Both the position numbers and the translations under genes were made by a program. A stretch of DNA of 64,000 bases from CAZMCT01 sp964564785. Its GTDB lineage: Bacteria; Planctomycetota; Phycisphaerae; UBA1845; Fen-1342. The stretch lies in assembly GCA_964564785.1 (NCBI GenBank), contig CAZMCT010000001.1:1-64000 (forward strand), written 5' to 3'. This document shows positions 53,672 to 62,986 of the stretch, in pieces. The notes beneath the pieces are model-generated. The model saw only the letters and a list, made by a program, of their open reading frames with translations, had not been told where the DNA came from and made no database searches. The stretch's first letter is position 1. Each line of letters begins with the position of its first letter.

Positions 53672-55369
53672 TCATGGACCCCCGGGCAACGTGACGCGCC
53701 AGAGGGGCGGGTCTCGCAGCAGCACGAGCCCCTCGGGTACCTGGGCCTCGATCTCGCGCGCCGGAATCGCGATGATCCTTCCGCCGCGCGCCGCGTGTCC
53801 GAGCAGCTCTTCGTCGCTCAGCACCGGCCAATCCGGCCGTGTCAGGTCGTGCCGCAGCCAGAAAACGCGCGGGCCGTCCGTTGCGCGGCGGCCGCGGTCC
53901 TGACCACCGGCCGGCTCCGGCCGCAGCAGCGCGATGGCGAACGCGGTGGTCGAGTCGGCCAGGACCCAGCCGTCGTCGCCCGCGGCGTCGAACGCCGCCG
54001 CCGCCAGCGCACGCGGCGAGTTCGCCCCGGCCCGCCACGGTTGGAGGAGGTAGTCGTACTCGTTCCGCAACGGCACGTCCCGCATCTGCCCGCGCAGCCA
54101 GCCGCGTGCCTCCGCCAGCCGCGGAAACGCCGCGTACATCGCCGGCGGCAGCGCGACGTTCAACAAGAGGACCGCGAGCACCAGAGCTGGCCGCGGCCCC
54201 CGGTTCCCGGTTCCCGGTTCCCTGTTCCCTGGTCCGAGCCTGCGGCCTTGTCCCGCGCCTGCGCTTCGGCCTCGGATCGGCGGGGACGATGCGCTGCGGC
54301 GTTGACGCGGTCGCAGCAGTGCCCCCGCACCGATCCCCACCCACAGCGCCACCACCGCGCAGACCGGTACGAAGTATGTATACACGTCCTTGATCGAATA
54401 CCGCGCCACGAATACGACGATGATGACCGTCTGCGCCCGCAGCACCCGCCGCCACAGGCGCCGCCGGCTTGTCACCCGCCGCATCAGCCCGTACACCCCG
54501 AGGGGCAGCGCCGCCGATGGGAAGCAGTACCCCAGCGCCAGCAGCGCCATCAGCAGTTGCCGACCGGTCGGATGAACATTCAGCACCGCCGCTTCCCAAC
54601 CCGGGCTGCCGGTCCCGCCACCGAACAGCGCCGAGCGCATCGTCGCGACCCACTCCCCGCTCGCCGCGCCCGCCTGCACGACCAGCACCCAGTACGGCGC
54701 TGCGCCGGCCATCCACGCGACCGCACAGGCCGCCACCCACCCCGGCGGCACGCGCCGCCGAACGACCCCCTCGATCAGCAGCACTCCGTACGTCGCCAGC
54801 GACAACAGCCCCAACAGGTGGTCAGCCGTGTGCAATCCGTTCACCGCGAACACCGCAACGAGCCAACGCAGCCGCGTCGTGCGAACGTACGCCGCCAGCA
54901 GCGCCCACTCGATTGTCAGCAGCGCCGCCGCGACGGTATATGTCTCGGTGATGGCCGACATCTGCCAGTACGAGTGCGCCACGGCCAGCGTGGCGCCCGC
55001 GAAGAGGCCGGCCGAAGCGCGGACCGTCAGCCGCGTCACCAGACCCGCAAGCACACCCACGCCTACCGCCCCGGCCACCCCCGACAGCAGATTCAGGCGG
55101 TGCAGCGGGTCCCCCACCGGCACCGCGAGCGCCATCCGGCCCAACCAGTAGTGCAGCGGGTGGACGAGGGCCAGGCCCGCGGGATGCTCCAGCCGCCCGG
55201 TCAGAATCCGGTACTGATGAATCCCGGAATCCTGCCATTCCGCGCCGCGCGCACCGGTGACGGCGTAGAGCGTCAGGGCGGCCAGCCCCGCGGCGACCCC
55301 CGTCCAGGCAGCTCGGCGGCGGAGCGCGAAGCGTGGCGGCAGCCCCGAACGCGGCGCGGCACGTTGCAT
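53672..55369 (-). CDS. DUF2723 (protein O-mannosyltransferase-like) membrane protein
   Basis: 565 residues from ATG 55369. Polytopic protein with about eleven to twelve helices. The N-terminal region matches DUF2723: WTGVAAGLAALTLYAVTGAR, WQDSGIHQYRILTGRLEHPA, HPLHYWLGR and SYWQMSAITETYTVAAALL with the E-x-Y motif of GT-C glycosyltransferases; ALFGGGTGSPGWEA and KDVYTYFVPVCAVVALWVGI follow. GT-C enzymes use lipid-linked sugar donors outside the membrane. A cytosolic or loop stretch around residues 380-390 (GPGNREPGTGNRGP) is encoded by 7-bp repeats. The C-terminal ~170 residues form a soluble periplasmic domain. It starts 2 nt downstream of the thioredoxin-like gene. Confidence 0.8.
   Translation of the reverse strand: MQRAAPRSGLPPRFALRRRAAWTGVAAGLAALTLYAVTGARGAEWQDSGIHQYRILTGRLEHPAGLALVHPLHYWLGRMALAVPVGDPLHRLNLLSGVAGAVGVGVLAGLVTRLTVRASAGLFAGATLAVAHSYWQMSAITETYTVAAALLTIEWALLAAYVRTTRLRWLVAVFAVNGLHTADHLLGLLSLATYGVLLIEGVVRRRVPPGWVAACAVAWMAGAAPYWVLVVQAGAASGEWVATMRSALFGGGTGSPGWEAAVLNVHPTGRQLLMALLALGYCFPSAALPLGVYGLMRRVTSRRRLWRRVLRAQTVIIVVFVARYSIKDVYTYFVPVCAVVALWVGIGAGALLRPRQRRSASSPPIRGRSAGAGQGRRLGPGNREPGTGNRGPRPALVLAVLLLNVALPPAMYAAFPRLAEARGWLRGQMRDVPLRNEYDYLLQPWRAGANSPRALAAAAFDAAGDDGWVLADSTTAFAIALLRPEPAGGQDRGRRATDGPRVFWLRHDLTRPDWPVLSDEELLGHAARGGRIIAIPAREIEAQVPEGLVLLRDPPLWRVTLPGGP
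54201..54235. repeat. Five tandem 7-bp units inside the DUF2723 gene
   Basis: CGGTTCC three times, then CTGTTCC and CTGGTCC, in perfect 7-bp register on the plus strand. Because 7 is not a multiple of 3, each unit is read in a different frame and gives the linker GPGNREPGTGNRGP. Changes of copy number by other than three units would break the gene. Confidence 0.8.
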
Positions 55370-55371
55370 GG

Positions 55372-55896
55372 TCAGTGTTTCTTCTTCGCGTATTCCAGCA
55401 CGGGTCCGCCGATGTGCGTACGGAATTGCAGCTCGTCGAGCGCCCCGGAAATGCGGCTCACCGGATTGCCGTCGGAGTCGAGCAGCAGAAACAGCGGCTT
55501 GCCCTCGAAACCGTACCGCAGTCCGTTGACGTCGCCGGGCCGGTTCGCGATGCGGCAACAAATTGCCGACTCGAGCGGCTCGCGCGCCCAGCGCTGCGTG
55601 AACACCTGCCGTTCGTTCCGTTGGTGGACCGGATCGTCGGGGGCATAGATGTACAGGAACACCCGCTGCTTGCGCTCCTTCGCCTGCCGCAGCGCCGCCT
55701 CCAGATCGCCTTCGATCCACGCCACCGGCCGCCCGCCGGTGCTGATCTGCTGGTTGACGAACAGCAACACCGCCAGCAGCGCCAGCACCAGCGCCACCCC
55801 CCACGCGGGCGGCCCCTTCCGGCGCCGCGCGGCGGGCGGCCCGCCCGTCGCAGAGTCGCCCGGACTGGCGGATGGGCTCGCACCCGGCTCGCTCAT
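55372..55896 (-). CDS. Membrane-anchored thioredoxin-fold protein without CXXC
   Basis: 174 residues from ATG 55896. Polar Ser/Pro-rich cytoplasmic start, one helix (WGVALVLALLAVLLFVNQQI, about 35-55), then a thioredoxin-like domain: WIEGDLEAALRQAKERKQRV, FLYIYAPDDPVHQRNERQVF and PLFLLLDSDGNPVSRISGAL. The place of the redox motif holds A-P-D-D-P, so the fold is likely structural or a chaperone, not a disulfide reductase. The cis-Pro-like KPLFLLL is kept. Its TGA is 2 nt from the DUF2723 start, so the two are coupled and probably act together at the membrane. Confidence 0.75.
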   Translation of the reverse strand: MSEPGASPSASPGDSATGGPPAARRRKGPPAWGVALVLALLAVLLFVNQQISTGGRPVAWIEGDLEAALRQAKERKQRVFLYIYAPDDPVHQRNERQVFTQRWAREPLESAICCRIANRPGDVNGLRYGFEGKPLFLLLDSDGNPVSRISGALDELQFRTHIGGPVLEYAKKKH

Positions 55897-56039
55897 GGCG
55901 CAAACTCCGCGATCACCCCGCACCGCCCGAGACTGTATCGCCTGCCACCCGGCCCGTAAACGCCCCGCCCCGGGCGGCCCGGGGGACAAGGTCGGCGGCG
56001 GCCGATAGAATCTCACGGCAGCAGGCAGCGGAGACGAAA

Positions 56040-57563
56040 GTGCTCAGACCGTTCCCGGCCGAGCTCGAGCGGCAACGACAGATTATCGAGCGGGTCGCCC
56101 GTGAGCAGGGGCTGGATTTCTTCGACACGATCTTCGAGCTGGTCGACTTCGAGCAGATCAACCAGATCGCCGCGTACGGCGGGTTCCCGCAGCGCTATCC
56201 GCACTGGCGCTTCGGGATGGAATACGAGCGGCTCCGCAAGCAGCACCGCTACGGCCTGGGCCGCATCTACGAGATGGTCATCAACAACGACCCGTGCTAC
56301 GCCTACCTCCTGGCCGACAACGAGTTCGTGGACCAGAAGACCGTCATGGCCCACGTCTATGCCCACTGCGACTTCTTCAAGAACAACATCTGGTTCTCCA
56401 AGACCAACCGCAAAATGATGGACGGGATGGCCAACAACGCCACCCGCGTCCACCGCCACATCGACCGCGAGGGCTTCGAGACGGTCGAGCGCTTTCTGGA
56501 CGTGTGCCTCTCGCTCGAGAATCTGATCGACCCCCACTCGCCTTTCATCGCCCGCGAGGAGCCGCGCCGTCCGCAGCGCCCGACCCTCCGCGACCAGGTC
56601 GAGCGGGCCGTTCGCTACCCCGCCAAGCCCTACATGGAGCGCTTCATCAACCCGCCCGACCGCCTGCGCGCCGAGCGCGAGCAGGCCGAGAAAGCCGAGC
56701 AGGCCGCCCGCCGGGCGTTCCCCGCCACGCCCCAGCGCGACGTCCTCGGCTTCCTCCTGCGGCACGCTCCGCTCGAGGACTGGCAGGCCGACATCCTCGA
56801 CATCGTCCGCGCCGAGGCGTACTACTTCGCCCCGCAGGGCCAGACCAAGATCATGAATGAGGGCTGGGCCACCTTCTGGCACTCACGCATGATGACCCGC
56901 TACCACCTCCGCGCCGACGAGCTCATCACCTACTGCGACCACCACTCCGGAACCCTCGCCAGCGGCCCCGGCCGCCTCAACCCCTACAAGGTCGGCGTCG
57001 AGCTCTTTCGCGACATCGAGGAACGTTGGAACAAGGGCCGCTTCGGCAAGGACTACGACGAGTGCGACTCGATCGAGCGCCGCCGCACCTGGGACACCCA
57101 CCTCATGAAGGGCCTCGAAAAAGTCTTCGAGGTCCGCCGCATCCACAACGACGTCACCTTCATCGACGAGTTCCTCACCCCCGAGTTCGTCGACCGCTGG
57201 CAGCTCTACCACTACCGCCGCGACCCCGCCACCGGCCGCATGGTCGTCGTCAACCGCGACTTCGACCAGATCAAGCAGACCCTGCTCTTCACGCTCACCA
57301 ACCACGGTCAGCCCTATATCTACGTGGTCGACGGCAATTACGCCAACCGCGGCGAGCTCTACCTCGCCCACAAGCACATCGGCGTCGACATCGACATCAA
57401 GTACGCCGGCGAGTGTCTGCTCAACCTGCACAAGATCTGGAAACGCCCCGTCCACCTCCAGGCCCGCATCAAGGACGACATGCTCCTGTTCAGCACCAGC
57501 GGCGACAACGTCACCCACCAGAAAATCAAGGACGGCCTGCCGCAGCCGGCCCACACCGTCTGA
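56040..57563 (+). CDS. SpoVR family protein
   Basis: 507 residues from GTG 56040 (GGAG 6 nt upstream). The family pattern is complete: FFDTIFELVDFEQINQIAAY, GGFPQRYPHWRFGMEYERL, YGLGRIYEMVINNDPCYAYL, VMAHVYAHCDFFKNNIWF, RDVLGFLLRHAPLEDWQADI, QTKIMNEGWATFWHSRMM and HSGTLASGPGRLNPYKVGVE. SpoVR is named for a Bacillus spore cortex role, but the family is broad in bacteria, where it usually clusters with the serine kinase PrkA/YeaG and the VWA protein YeaH. Neither partner is visible here. Cytosolic; biochemical activity unknown. The conserved His/Glu in M-N-E-G-W-A-x-F-W-H suggest a metal site. Confidence 0.93.
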   Translation: MLRPFPAELERQRQIIERVAREQGLDFFDTIFELVDFEQINQIAAYGGFPQRYPHWRFGMEYERLRKQHRYGLGRIYEMVINNDPCYAYLLADNEFVDQKTVMAHVYAHCDFFKNNIWFSKTNRKMMDGMANNATRVHRHIDREGFETVERFLDVCLSLENLIDPHSPFIAREEPRRPQRPTLRDQVERAVRYPAKPYMERFINPPDRLRAEREQAEKAEQAARRAFPATPQRDVLGFLLRHAPLEDWQADILDIVRAEAYYFAPQGQTKIMNEGWATFWHSRMMTRYHLRADELITYCDHHSGTLASGPGRLNPYKVGVELFRDIEERWNKGRFGKDYDECDSIERRRTWDTHLMKGLEKVFEVRRIHNDVTFIDEFLTPEFVDRWQLYHYRRDPATGRMVVVNRDFDQIKQTLLFTLTNHGQPYIYVVDGNYANRGELYLAHKHIGVDIDIKYAGECLLNLHKIWKRPVHLQARIKDDMLLFSTSGDNVTHQKIKDGLPQPAHTV

Positions 57564-57730
57564 CGTAGCGGCCCGTGCCCCGCCCCAGCCGTGCAGAGCG
57601 CGCCCTCCACGCCCCCCGCGTGCGCCACTGCCGTCTCGGCCCTGGCTGCGGCCACGCGCCACGTCGGCCGCGACCTCTTGTTCACCGAGGCGTCCGGAAC
57701 CAGAATCGCCCCGCACGGCAGGAGTTCCCG

Positions 57731-58276
57731 ATGATCCGCATTCGACCCGTCGCCGCCCGCTTGGCCACGCTGATGCCTGCAATTCTGGTTACGTACCCGA
57801 CCGCCCAGAACCGGACTCCGGTGCAGGCCCCGCCGCCCGCGACAACCACCGCCCCCGCAGACGCGCTCGTCCCGGAGGTCGTCGAGGAGCTCTGGCCCGA
57901 CGGCCGCCCCCGCGTCCGCCGCGAGGTCCTGCGACAGCCCGACGGCTCGGTCGTCGAGCACGGCCTCTACCAAAGCTGGTACGCGAACGGCCGCAAGGAG
58001 TACGAGGGCCGCTACGTCCAGGGCAAGGTCGACGGCCTGCATCGGCGCTGGCATCCCAACGGCCGGCCGGCGACCGAAGAGCACTTCTGCCTAGGACTTC
58101 GGCAGGGGCCGCGGTGGGTCTGGGACGAGCGCGGCCTGCTCCGGAAGCAGGAGCATTTCCTGGACGATCGGCCGGTTGGACTCTGGCGGACGTGGAACAG
58201 CAAGGGTGAACTGCGGTCGCAGCACATGTTCGACGCCCGCAGCACGTCGCAGCCGACGTCCGATAAGGCGCCCTGA
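57731..58276 (+). CDS. Secreted MORN-2 repeat (YwqK-like) protein
   Basis: 181 residues from ATG 57731 (AGGAG 7 nt upstream). Signal peptide IRPVAARLATLMPAILVTYP. After a Pro/Ala linker, about five MORN-2-type repeats with the G-x-x-x-x-W/Y-x-x-N/D-G core: GLYQSWYANGRKEYEGRYVQ, GLHRRWHPNGRPATEEHF, GPRWVWDERGLLRKQEHF and GLWRTWNSKGELRSQ. The family occurs as an antitoxin component (YwqK) in cytosolic systems, but with a signal peptide this one is more likely an envelope protein; related proteins are common in planctomycetes with no assigned role. The 167-bp gap before it shows nothing else. Confidence 0.75.
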   Translation: MIRIRPVAARLATLMPAILVTYPTAQNRTPVQAPPPATTTAPADALVPEVVEELWPDGRPRVRREVLRQPDGSVVEHGLYQSWYANGRKEYEGRYVQGKVDGLHRRWHPNGRPATEEHFCLGLRQGPRWVWDERGLLRKQEHFLDDRPVGLWRTWNSKGELRSQHMFDARSTSQPTSDKAP

Positions 58277-58529
58277 CCCTCACACCGAGCCGCTGGTCCA
58301 GGCCGCCCAGCAGCCGGGCCGGAACCCGATACCCCTGCGTCCGCGCAGCCTGTGCGCCGTCCGGCAGGTCCCCCTATGTCGAATTGCCGCCAACGGCCGT
58401 TTCGGATACGATGGAGCCATCGCGTACCGACCGACAGCGGGCCGGCCGGCCTGCACTGGGATGGGTCGGTCAGTGGTCAAATCCGCGCCCTGTGAATCGC
58501 AGTTGCTGTCCTTTTCCTGGAGGGAAGGC

Positions 58530-61500
58530 ATGAGCCTCCGCATGCTTCTGTTGTCCGTACTGGTCGTCGCCCTCATCGTCGCGGCCGATTCGACCCCCGC
58601 TCAGAGCACGGCTGAACCCGCGGTTACCCCACCGAAGGGCGCCATCCGGCCACCCGGCTTCGGACACCTCGAAGTGCTCGACCAGCCCTACACTCCGGTC
58701 CCGCGTGCGCTTCAGCGGACCTCGCCCCCCGGGCGTTACCGGACGGGGCGCTACGTCGTGACGCAAGTCAACGTGGACGCGAACGGGCAGAACATCCTGA
58801 ACGACGCGGCCAACGAGCCGACGATCGCGGTCGATCCGACGAACCCGCTGCGGATCGTGATCGGCTGGCGGCAGTTCGACACGATCAACAGCAATTTCCG
58901 GCAGGCGGGCTGGGGCTATTCGACGGACGGCGGGCAGAGCTGGACGTTCCCGGGCAAGATCGAGCCGGGGCACTTCCGCTCGGACCCGGTGCTGGCTGTG
59001 GATCGCGACGGTGTGTTCTACTACAACTCGCTGACGAACGAGGGCGGGTTCCAGTGCTTCGTGCACCGCTCGTGGGACGGCGGCGTGACCTGGCAGCAGC
59101 CGGGCGTGTTCGCCCAGGGCGGCGACAAGCAGTGGATGGCGATCGACACGACCGACGGGGTGGGCAGCGGCAACATCTACGCGTACTGGAACGAGTTCTA
59201 CAGCATCTGTAGCGGCCAATTCACGCGCTCCACGAACGGCGGCGACAGCTACGAGCCGTGCAGCACGATCCCGGGGTCGCCGTATTGGGGCACGTTCTCG
59301 ATCGCGCCGGACGGCACGGTCTTCGTCTGCGGCGACGGCTTCCTCGTCGCCCGCTCCACCACCCTGAAGAACCCCGGCTCGCCCCACGCCTGGCAGTTCA
59401 ACACCACGGTGAACCTCAACGGCACGCTTCAGTACGGCCTGCCGATCAACCCGGACGGTCTGGCCGGACAGGCCTGGATCGCCGTCGATCCCTCGCGCCC
59501 GGGCTGGGTCTACCTGCTGGCCTCGGTCGACCCGAGCGGCGCCGATCCGCTGGACGTGATGTTCTCGCGTAGCACCGACAACGGTCAGACCTGGAGCGCG
59601 CCGCTCAAGGTGAACGGCGACACGAGCACCAGCAATTACCAGTGGTTCGGCACGATGTCGGTCTCGCCCGACGGACGCATCGACGTCGTCTGGAACGACA
59701 CGCGGCTGAATCCCGGCGGGACGAACTCGGCCACGTTCTACCGCTACTCGACGGACGGCGGCTTCACCTGGTCGAACGAGGAGCAGATCACGCCGGTCTG
59801 GAACCCGCTGGTCGGCTGGCCGCAGCAGTCCAAGATCGGCGACTACTACCACATGGTTTCCGACGAACGCGGCGCCGATTTGGCCTTTGCCACCACGCTG
59901 AACGGTGAGCAGGACGTCTACTACGTGCGCCTCGGCGATCCGAAGTGTGACAGCGCCGGCACGGTCGAACTCGACCGCGCCGCCTATGCCTGCGAGAGCA
60001 CGATCGCGATCGAAGTCGTCGACTGCGATCTGAACGCCGACCCCAACGCCGTCGAAACAGTACCCGTGCTCGTCGCCTCCAGCTCGGAGCCGGCCGGTGA
60101 GACCGTGACGCTCACCGAGAGCGGCCCGAATACGAGCGTGCTTCTGGGCTCGATTGCGGTCAGCACGATCAACGCCCCCGGCGTGCTGCTGGTCGCACCG
60201 GGCGACACGATTACCGTGACCTACACGGACGCGGATGACGGACAAGGCGGGACCAACGTACCGGTGGTCGCGACGGCCCCGGTCGACTGCACCCCGCCCG
60301 GCATCTCCGGCGTACAGGTCCTCAGCGTCGGCCCGCACGAGGCCCAGATCACCTTCAACGCCACCGAGCCCGTGCGGGGCCGCGTGCTCTACGGTCTGAG
60401 CTGCGGCTCACTCACCGGCACGGCCGACGTGAGCTCGTACAGCACGACGCCGGTCGTCAACGTGACCGGCCTGAACGAGAACACCGGCTACTACTTCGCG
60501 GTCGAGGCCGAGGACCAGGCCGGCAACGTCGCCACCGACAACAACGGCGGCGCCTGCTACGCCTTCGCCACGGCCGATATCCCCAACTACTTCACGGAGC
60601 AGTTCTCCAACAACGATCTCGACAACCTCAGCCTGGTTTTCACCCCGAACGGCTCGATCGACTTCTACGACGGCTGCGTCGAGGGGATCACCGCCCTGCC
60701 GACCGACCCGGCCGGCGGCACGACCCTGACGCTGACCGATGACAGCTTTGCGACCGTGAACCTGGGCGGCGGCGCGACCGTGCCGCTGTACGGTGTGAGC
60801 TACAACCGCTTCTACGTCGGCAGCAACGGCTTCATCACGTTCAACAGTGGCGACACCGCGACCGTCGAAAGCTACGCCAACCACTTCAACCAGCCACGCA
60901 TCTCAGGTCTGTTCGACGACCTGAATCCCGCTGCCGGCGGGACCGTAAGCTGGAAGCAGTTGGGCGACCGCGTGGCCGTCACCTGGCTCAACGTCCCGCA
61001 TTACGGCACAAGCATCACGAACACGTTTCAGATCGAAATGTTCTACGACGGCCAGATCACGCTGAACTACCTGGCGATCGGCATCAGCGACGGCCTGGCG
61101 GGCCTTTCGGCCGGCGGCGGCGTCCCGGCCGAATTCTCCCCCACCGACCTGTCCAATATGGGGCCGTGCGAGCCGACGCCGCCGACCGCGTCGAACGGCA
61201 CGGCCTCGACGGCTCCGGGCGTCCCGGTTGCGGTCGTGCTGGTCGCGATCGACGACGGGCTGCCGAATCCGCCGGGCGACCTGAGCTTCGTGATCACCAG
61301 CCTGCCGCAGCACGGCATGCTGGCCGACCCGGCCGCCGGCGCGATCGGCAGCGTGCCCTATACGCTGGTCGGGGGCGGCAACGTCGTGCAGTACACGCCC
61401 AGCTTCTACTACGCAGGCACCGACAGCTTCCAGTTCGTGGCCAACGACGGCGGCACCCCCCCGCAGGGCGGCGACTCGAACACGGCGACGATCACCGTCA

Positions 61501-62213
61501 GCGTGGTGGCCGCGCCGCAACTGGTCTATTCGTTCCCGCTCGACACCAACCCGGGCTGGACGGTCGAGGGCGCGTGGGCCTTCGGTCAGCCGACCGGCGG
61601 CGGCAGCCACGCCCGCGATCCGAACAGCGGCTACACCGGCCTGAATGTGTACGGCTACAACCTCAACGGCGATTACACGAACAACATGCCGGCCCGCAAT
61701 CTCACCACGACCGCGATCGATTGCAGCGATGTCGGCAACGCCGAGCTGCGTTTCCAGCGGCGGCTGGGCGTCGAGGCCTCGGATGATGCGCTCGTCCGGG
61801 TGTCGAGCGACGGCAGCAATTGGACAACCGTCTGGGACAACAACAACGCGGGGTACAACGAGGTGAGCTGGACGGCCGTCAGCTACAGCATCGCCGCGGT
61901 CGCCGACCACCAGCCGACGGTGTACATCCGCTGGGTGATGGGCCCGACGGACACGTCGGTGACCTACCCGGGCTGGAACATCGACGACGTGCAGATCTGG
62001 GGCGTCGTGACGCCGCGGATCGTCGGCGACGCCAACTGCGACGGCGACGTCGGCTTCCCCGACATCAACGCGTTCGTGCTCCTGCTGAGCAACCCGGCGG
62101 CCTGGGAGACGGCGTACCCCGACTGCAACCCGGCCAACGGCGACGTGAACGACGACGGTCAGGTGGACTTCGGCGACATCAACCCATTCGTGGCGCTGCT
62201 GACGGGTTCTTAG
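58530..62213 (+). CDS. Large multidomain secreted protein with Asp-box propeller and C-terminal dockerin-like domain
   Basis: 1227 residues from ATG 58530 (GGAGGGAAGG upstream), signal peptide SLRMLLLSVLVVALIVAADS. Residues ~90-480 form a sialidase-like propeller with five Asp-boxes: YSTDGGQSWTF, RSWDGGVTWQQ, RSTNGGDSYEP, RSTDNGQTWSA, YSTDGGFTWSN. Then Cys-containing Ig/Fn3-like domains (about 480-690, with VNVTGLNENTGYYFAVEAED), a NIDO-like beta domain (NRFYVGSNGFITFNS), a cadherin-like module (about 880-1000) and a MAM-like jelly roll (DTNPGWTVEGAWAF ... WNIDDVQIW). The C-terminus is the dockerin-like pair GDANCDGDVGFPDINAFVLLL and GDVNDDGQVDFGDINPFVA (continuing LLTGS). No catalytic Tyr/Glu of sialidases is evident. 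The TAG stop is the first bases of a repeat element. Confidence 0.87.
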   Translation: MSLRMLLLSVLVVALIVAADSTPAQSTAEPAVTPPKGAIRPPGFGHLEVLDQPYTPVPRALQRTSPPGRYRTGRYVVTQVNVDANGQNILNDAANEPTIAVDPTNPLRIVIGWRQFDTINSNFRQAGWGYSTDGGQSWTFPGKIEPGHFRSDPVLAVDRDGVFYYNSLTNEGGFQCFVHRSWDGGVTWQQPGVFAQGGDKQWMAIDTTDGVGSGNIYAYWNEFYSICSGQFTRSTNGGDSYEPCSTIPGSPYWGTFSIAPDGTVFVCGDGFLVARSTTLKNPGSPHAWQFNTTVNLNGTLQYGLPINPDGLAGQAWIAVDPSRPGWVYLLASVDPSGADPLDVMFSRSTDNGQTWSAPLKVNGDTSTSNYQWFGTMSVSPDGRIDVVWNDTRLNPGGTNSATFYRYSTDGGFTWSNEEQITPVWNPLVGWPQQSKIGDYYHMVSDERGADLAFATTLNGEQDVYYVRLGDPKCDSAGTVELDRAAYACESTIAIEVVDCDLNADPNAVETVPVLVASSSEPAGETVTLTESGPNTSVLLGSIAVSTINAPGVLLVAPGDTITVTYTDADDGQGGTNVPVVATAPVDCTPPGISGVQVLSVGPHEAQITFNATEPVRGRVLYGLSCGSLTGTADVSSYSTTPVVNVTGLNENTGYYFAVEAEDQAGNVATDNNGGACYAFATADIPNYFTEQFSNNDLDNLSLVFTPNGSIDFYDGCVEGITALPTDPAGGTTLTLTDDSFATVNLGGGATVPLYGVSYNRFYVGSNGFITFNSGDTATVESYANHFNQPRISGLFDDLNPAAGGTVSWKQLGDRVAVTWLNVPHYGTSITNTFQIEMFYDGQITLNYLAIGISDGLAGLSAGGGVPAEFSPTDLSNMGPCEPTPPTASNGTASTAPGVPVAVVLVAIDDGLPNPPGDLSFVITSLPQHGMLADPAAGAIGSVPYTLVGGGNVVQYTPSFYYAGTDSFQFVANDGGTPPQGGDSNTATITVSVVAAPQLVYSFPLDTNPGWTVEGAWAFGQPTGGGSHARDPNSGYTGLNVYGYNLNGDYTNNMPARNLTTTAIDCSDVGNAELRFQRRLGVEASDDALVRVSSDGSNWTTVWDNNNAGYNEVSWTAVSYSIAAVADHQPTVYIRWVMGPTDTSVTYPGWNIDDVQIWGVVTPRIVGDANCDGDVGFPDINAFVLLLSNPAAWETAYPDCNPANGDVNDDGQVDFGDINPFVALLTGS

Positions 62214-62310
62214 CAGCCCGTTGAAGAAGGAGGCCGGCCCCGCGCCAACCCACCATCACGGTGACGCCCACAGCCCCTCCCGGAGTGCCTGTCCCTTGTT
62301 CGGCGGGCTG
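62211..62310 (+). repeat. ~100-bp inverted-terminus element, copy 5 (forward), starting at a stop codon
   Basis: TAGCAGCCCGTTGAAGAAGG at the left, where TAG is the stop of the dockerin protein; interior GGCCGGCCCCGCGCCAACCC, CACGGTGACGCCCACAGCCC and CGGAGTGCCTGTCCC; right end TTGTTCGGCGGGCTG. The best-preserved copy with copy 6. The rest of 62214-62451 has no gene. Confidence 0.8.
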
Positions 62311-62451
62311 TTCGCGTCCCCAATGCGGCAGTACGAAGGCGCAGCCGCCAAGACACCAAGCTCGACCAGGCGAATGAACGTCCCGGTCCCGACCGGTGTC
62401 GTGGCGGCTGTCTCGCTTCCTGACGAGGTAGTCGGCTCCCGCCGGCCGCGG

Positions 62452-62805
62452 CTACACGTACGTCTGCGGCTGACGGGTCTCCACACCGATCTCATAGCCC
62501 GACGCCAGCGTCCGCCGTGAGTGTACGACCGTTCCGCACAGGAACAGCGGCTCGCCGTGCGGGTGCGGCACGAGCGTCTCGACCCAAGTCCCCGGCGCGA
62601 CGTCCGCCGCCAGTTGCAGCGCCAGCCCGTTCCGTGACAGGTTGAGCGTTTCGCCGAGCACGGTCCGTACCTCGCCCGTTGCCGCGTCGATCAGCCGGAT
62701 GCGGCACGGGACGCGGAATGGCGTGCGGCGTTCGGCCCGCTGGGGACGCGTACGGGGAGCCGGCCGGGCTGACGGGGGGCACGACAGCGCGGCACGGGGG
62801 TCCAT
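62452..62805 (-). CDS. PilZ-domain protein
   Basis: 117 residues from ATG 62805, chosen because GGTGGAG lies 6 nt upstream; the ATG at 62811 overlaps that site, and longer frames run into the repeat. PilZ domains bind cyclic di-GMP: the R-x-x-x-R motif is RAERRTPFR (about residues 27-35), and the second motif D/N-x-S-x-x-G is NLSRNGLAL. Strands LQLAADVAPGTWVETLVPH and FLCGTVVHSRRTLASGYEIG complete the barrel. The protein has no other domain, so it probably acts as a c-di-GMP adaptor for motility or polysaccharide control. The Arg pair R-R-T-P-F-R is one of the accepted variants. Confidence 0.8.
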   Translation of the reverse strand: MDPRAALSCPPSARPAPRTRPQRAERRTPFRVPCRIRLIDAATGEVRTVLGETLNLSRNGLALQLAADVAPGTWVETLVPHPHGEPLFLCGTVVHSRRTLASGYEIGVETRQPQTYV

Positions 62806-62986
62806 CGGCATCTCCACCGGCTTGGGCGGCACGCCGGCCGCGACCTCGCCCGCCGCGAGCGGTCGTGCCCTTGTCTGTATCGGTCGCGCTGCCGCGAGAG
62901 CATTAAGAGCCGTCGAATTCTCGCTCGGACGCCACCGGCCTCCCCCGTGTCGCCCGCTATCCCGGACGCGCACCTCAGCACCCGGA

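Noticed and set aside
57615..57660. Isolated GCCACTG as a cobalamin-riboswitch B12 box
   Set aside because: The remaining riboswitch core is absent and the downstream MORN-type gene has no link to B12; no such riboswitch was found before the mutase or BtuF-like genes either.
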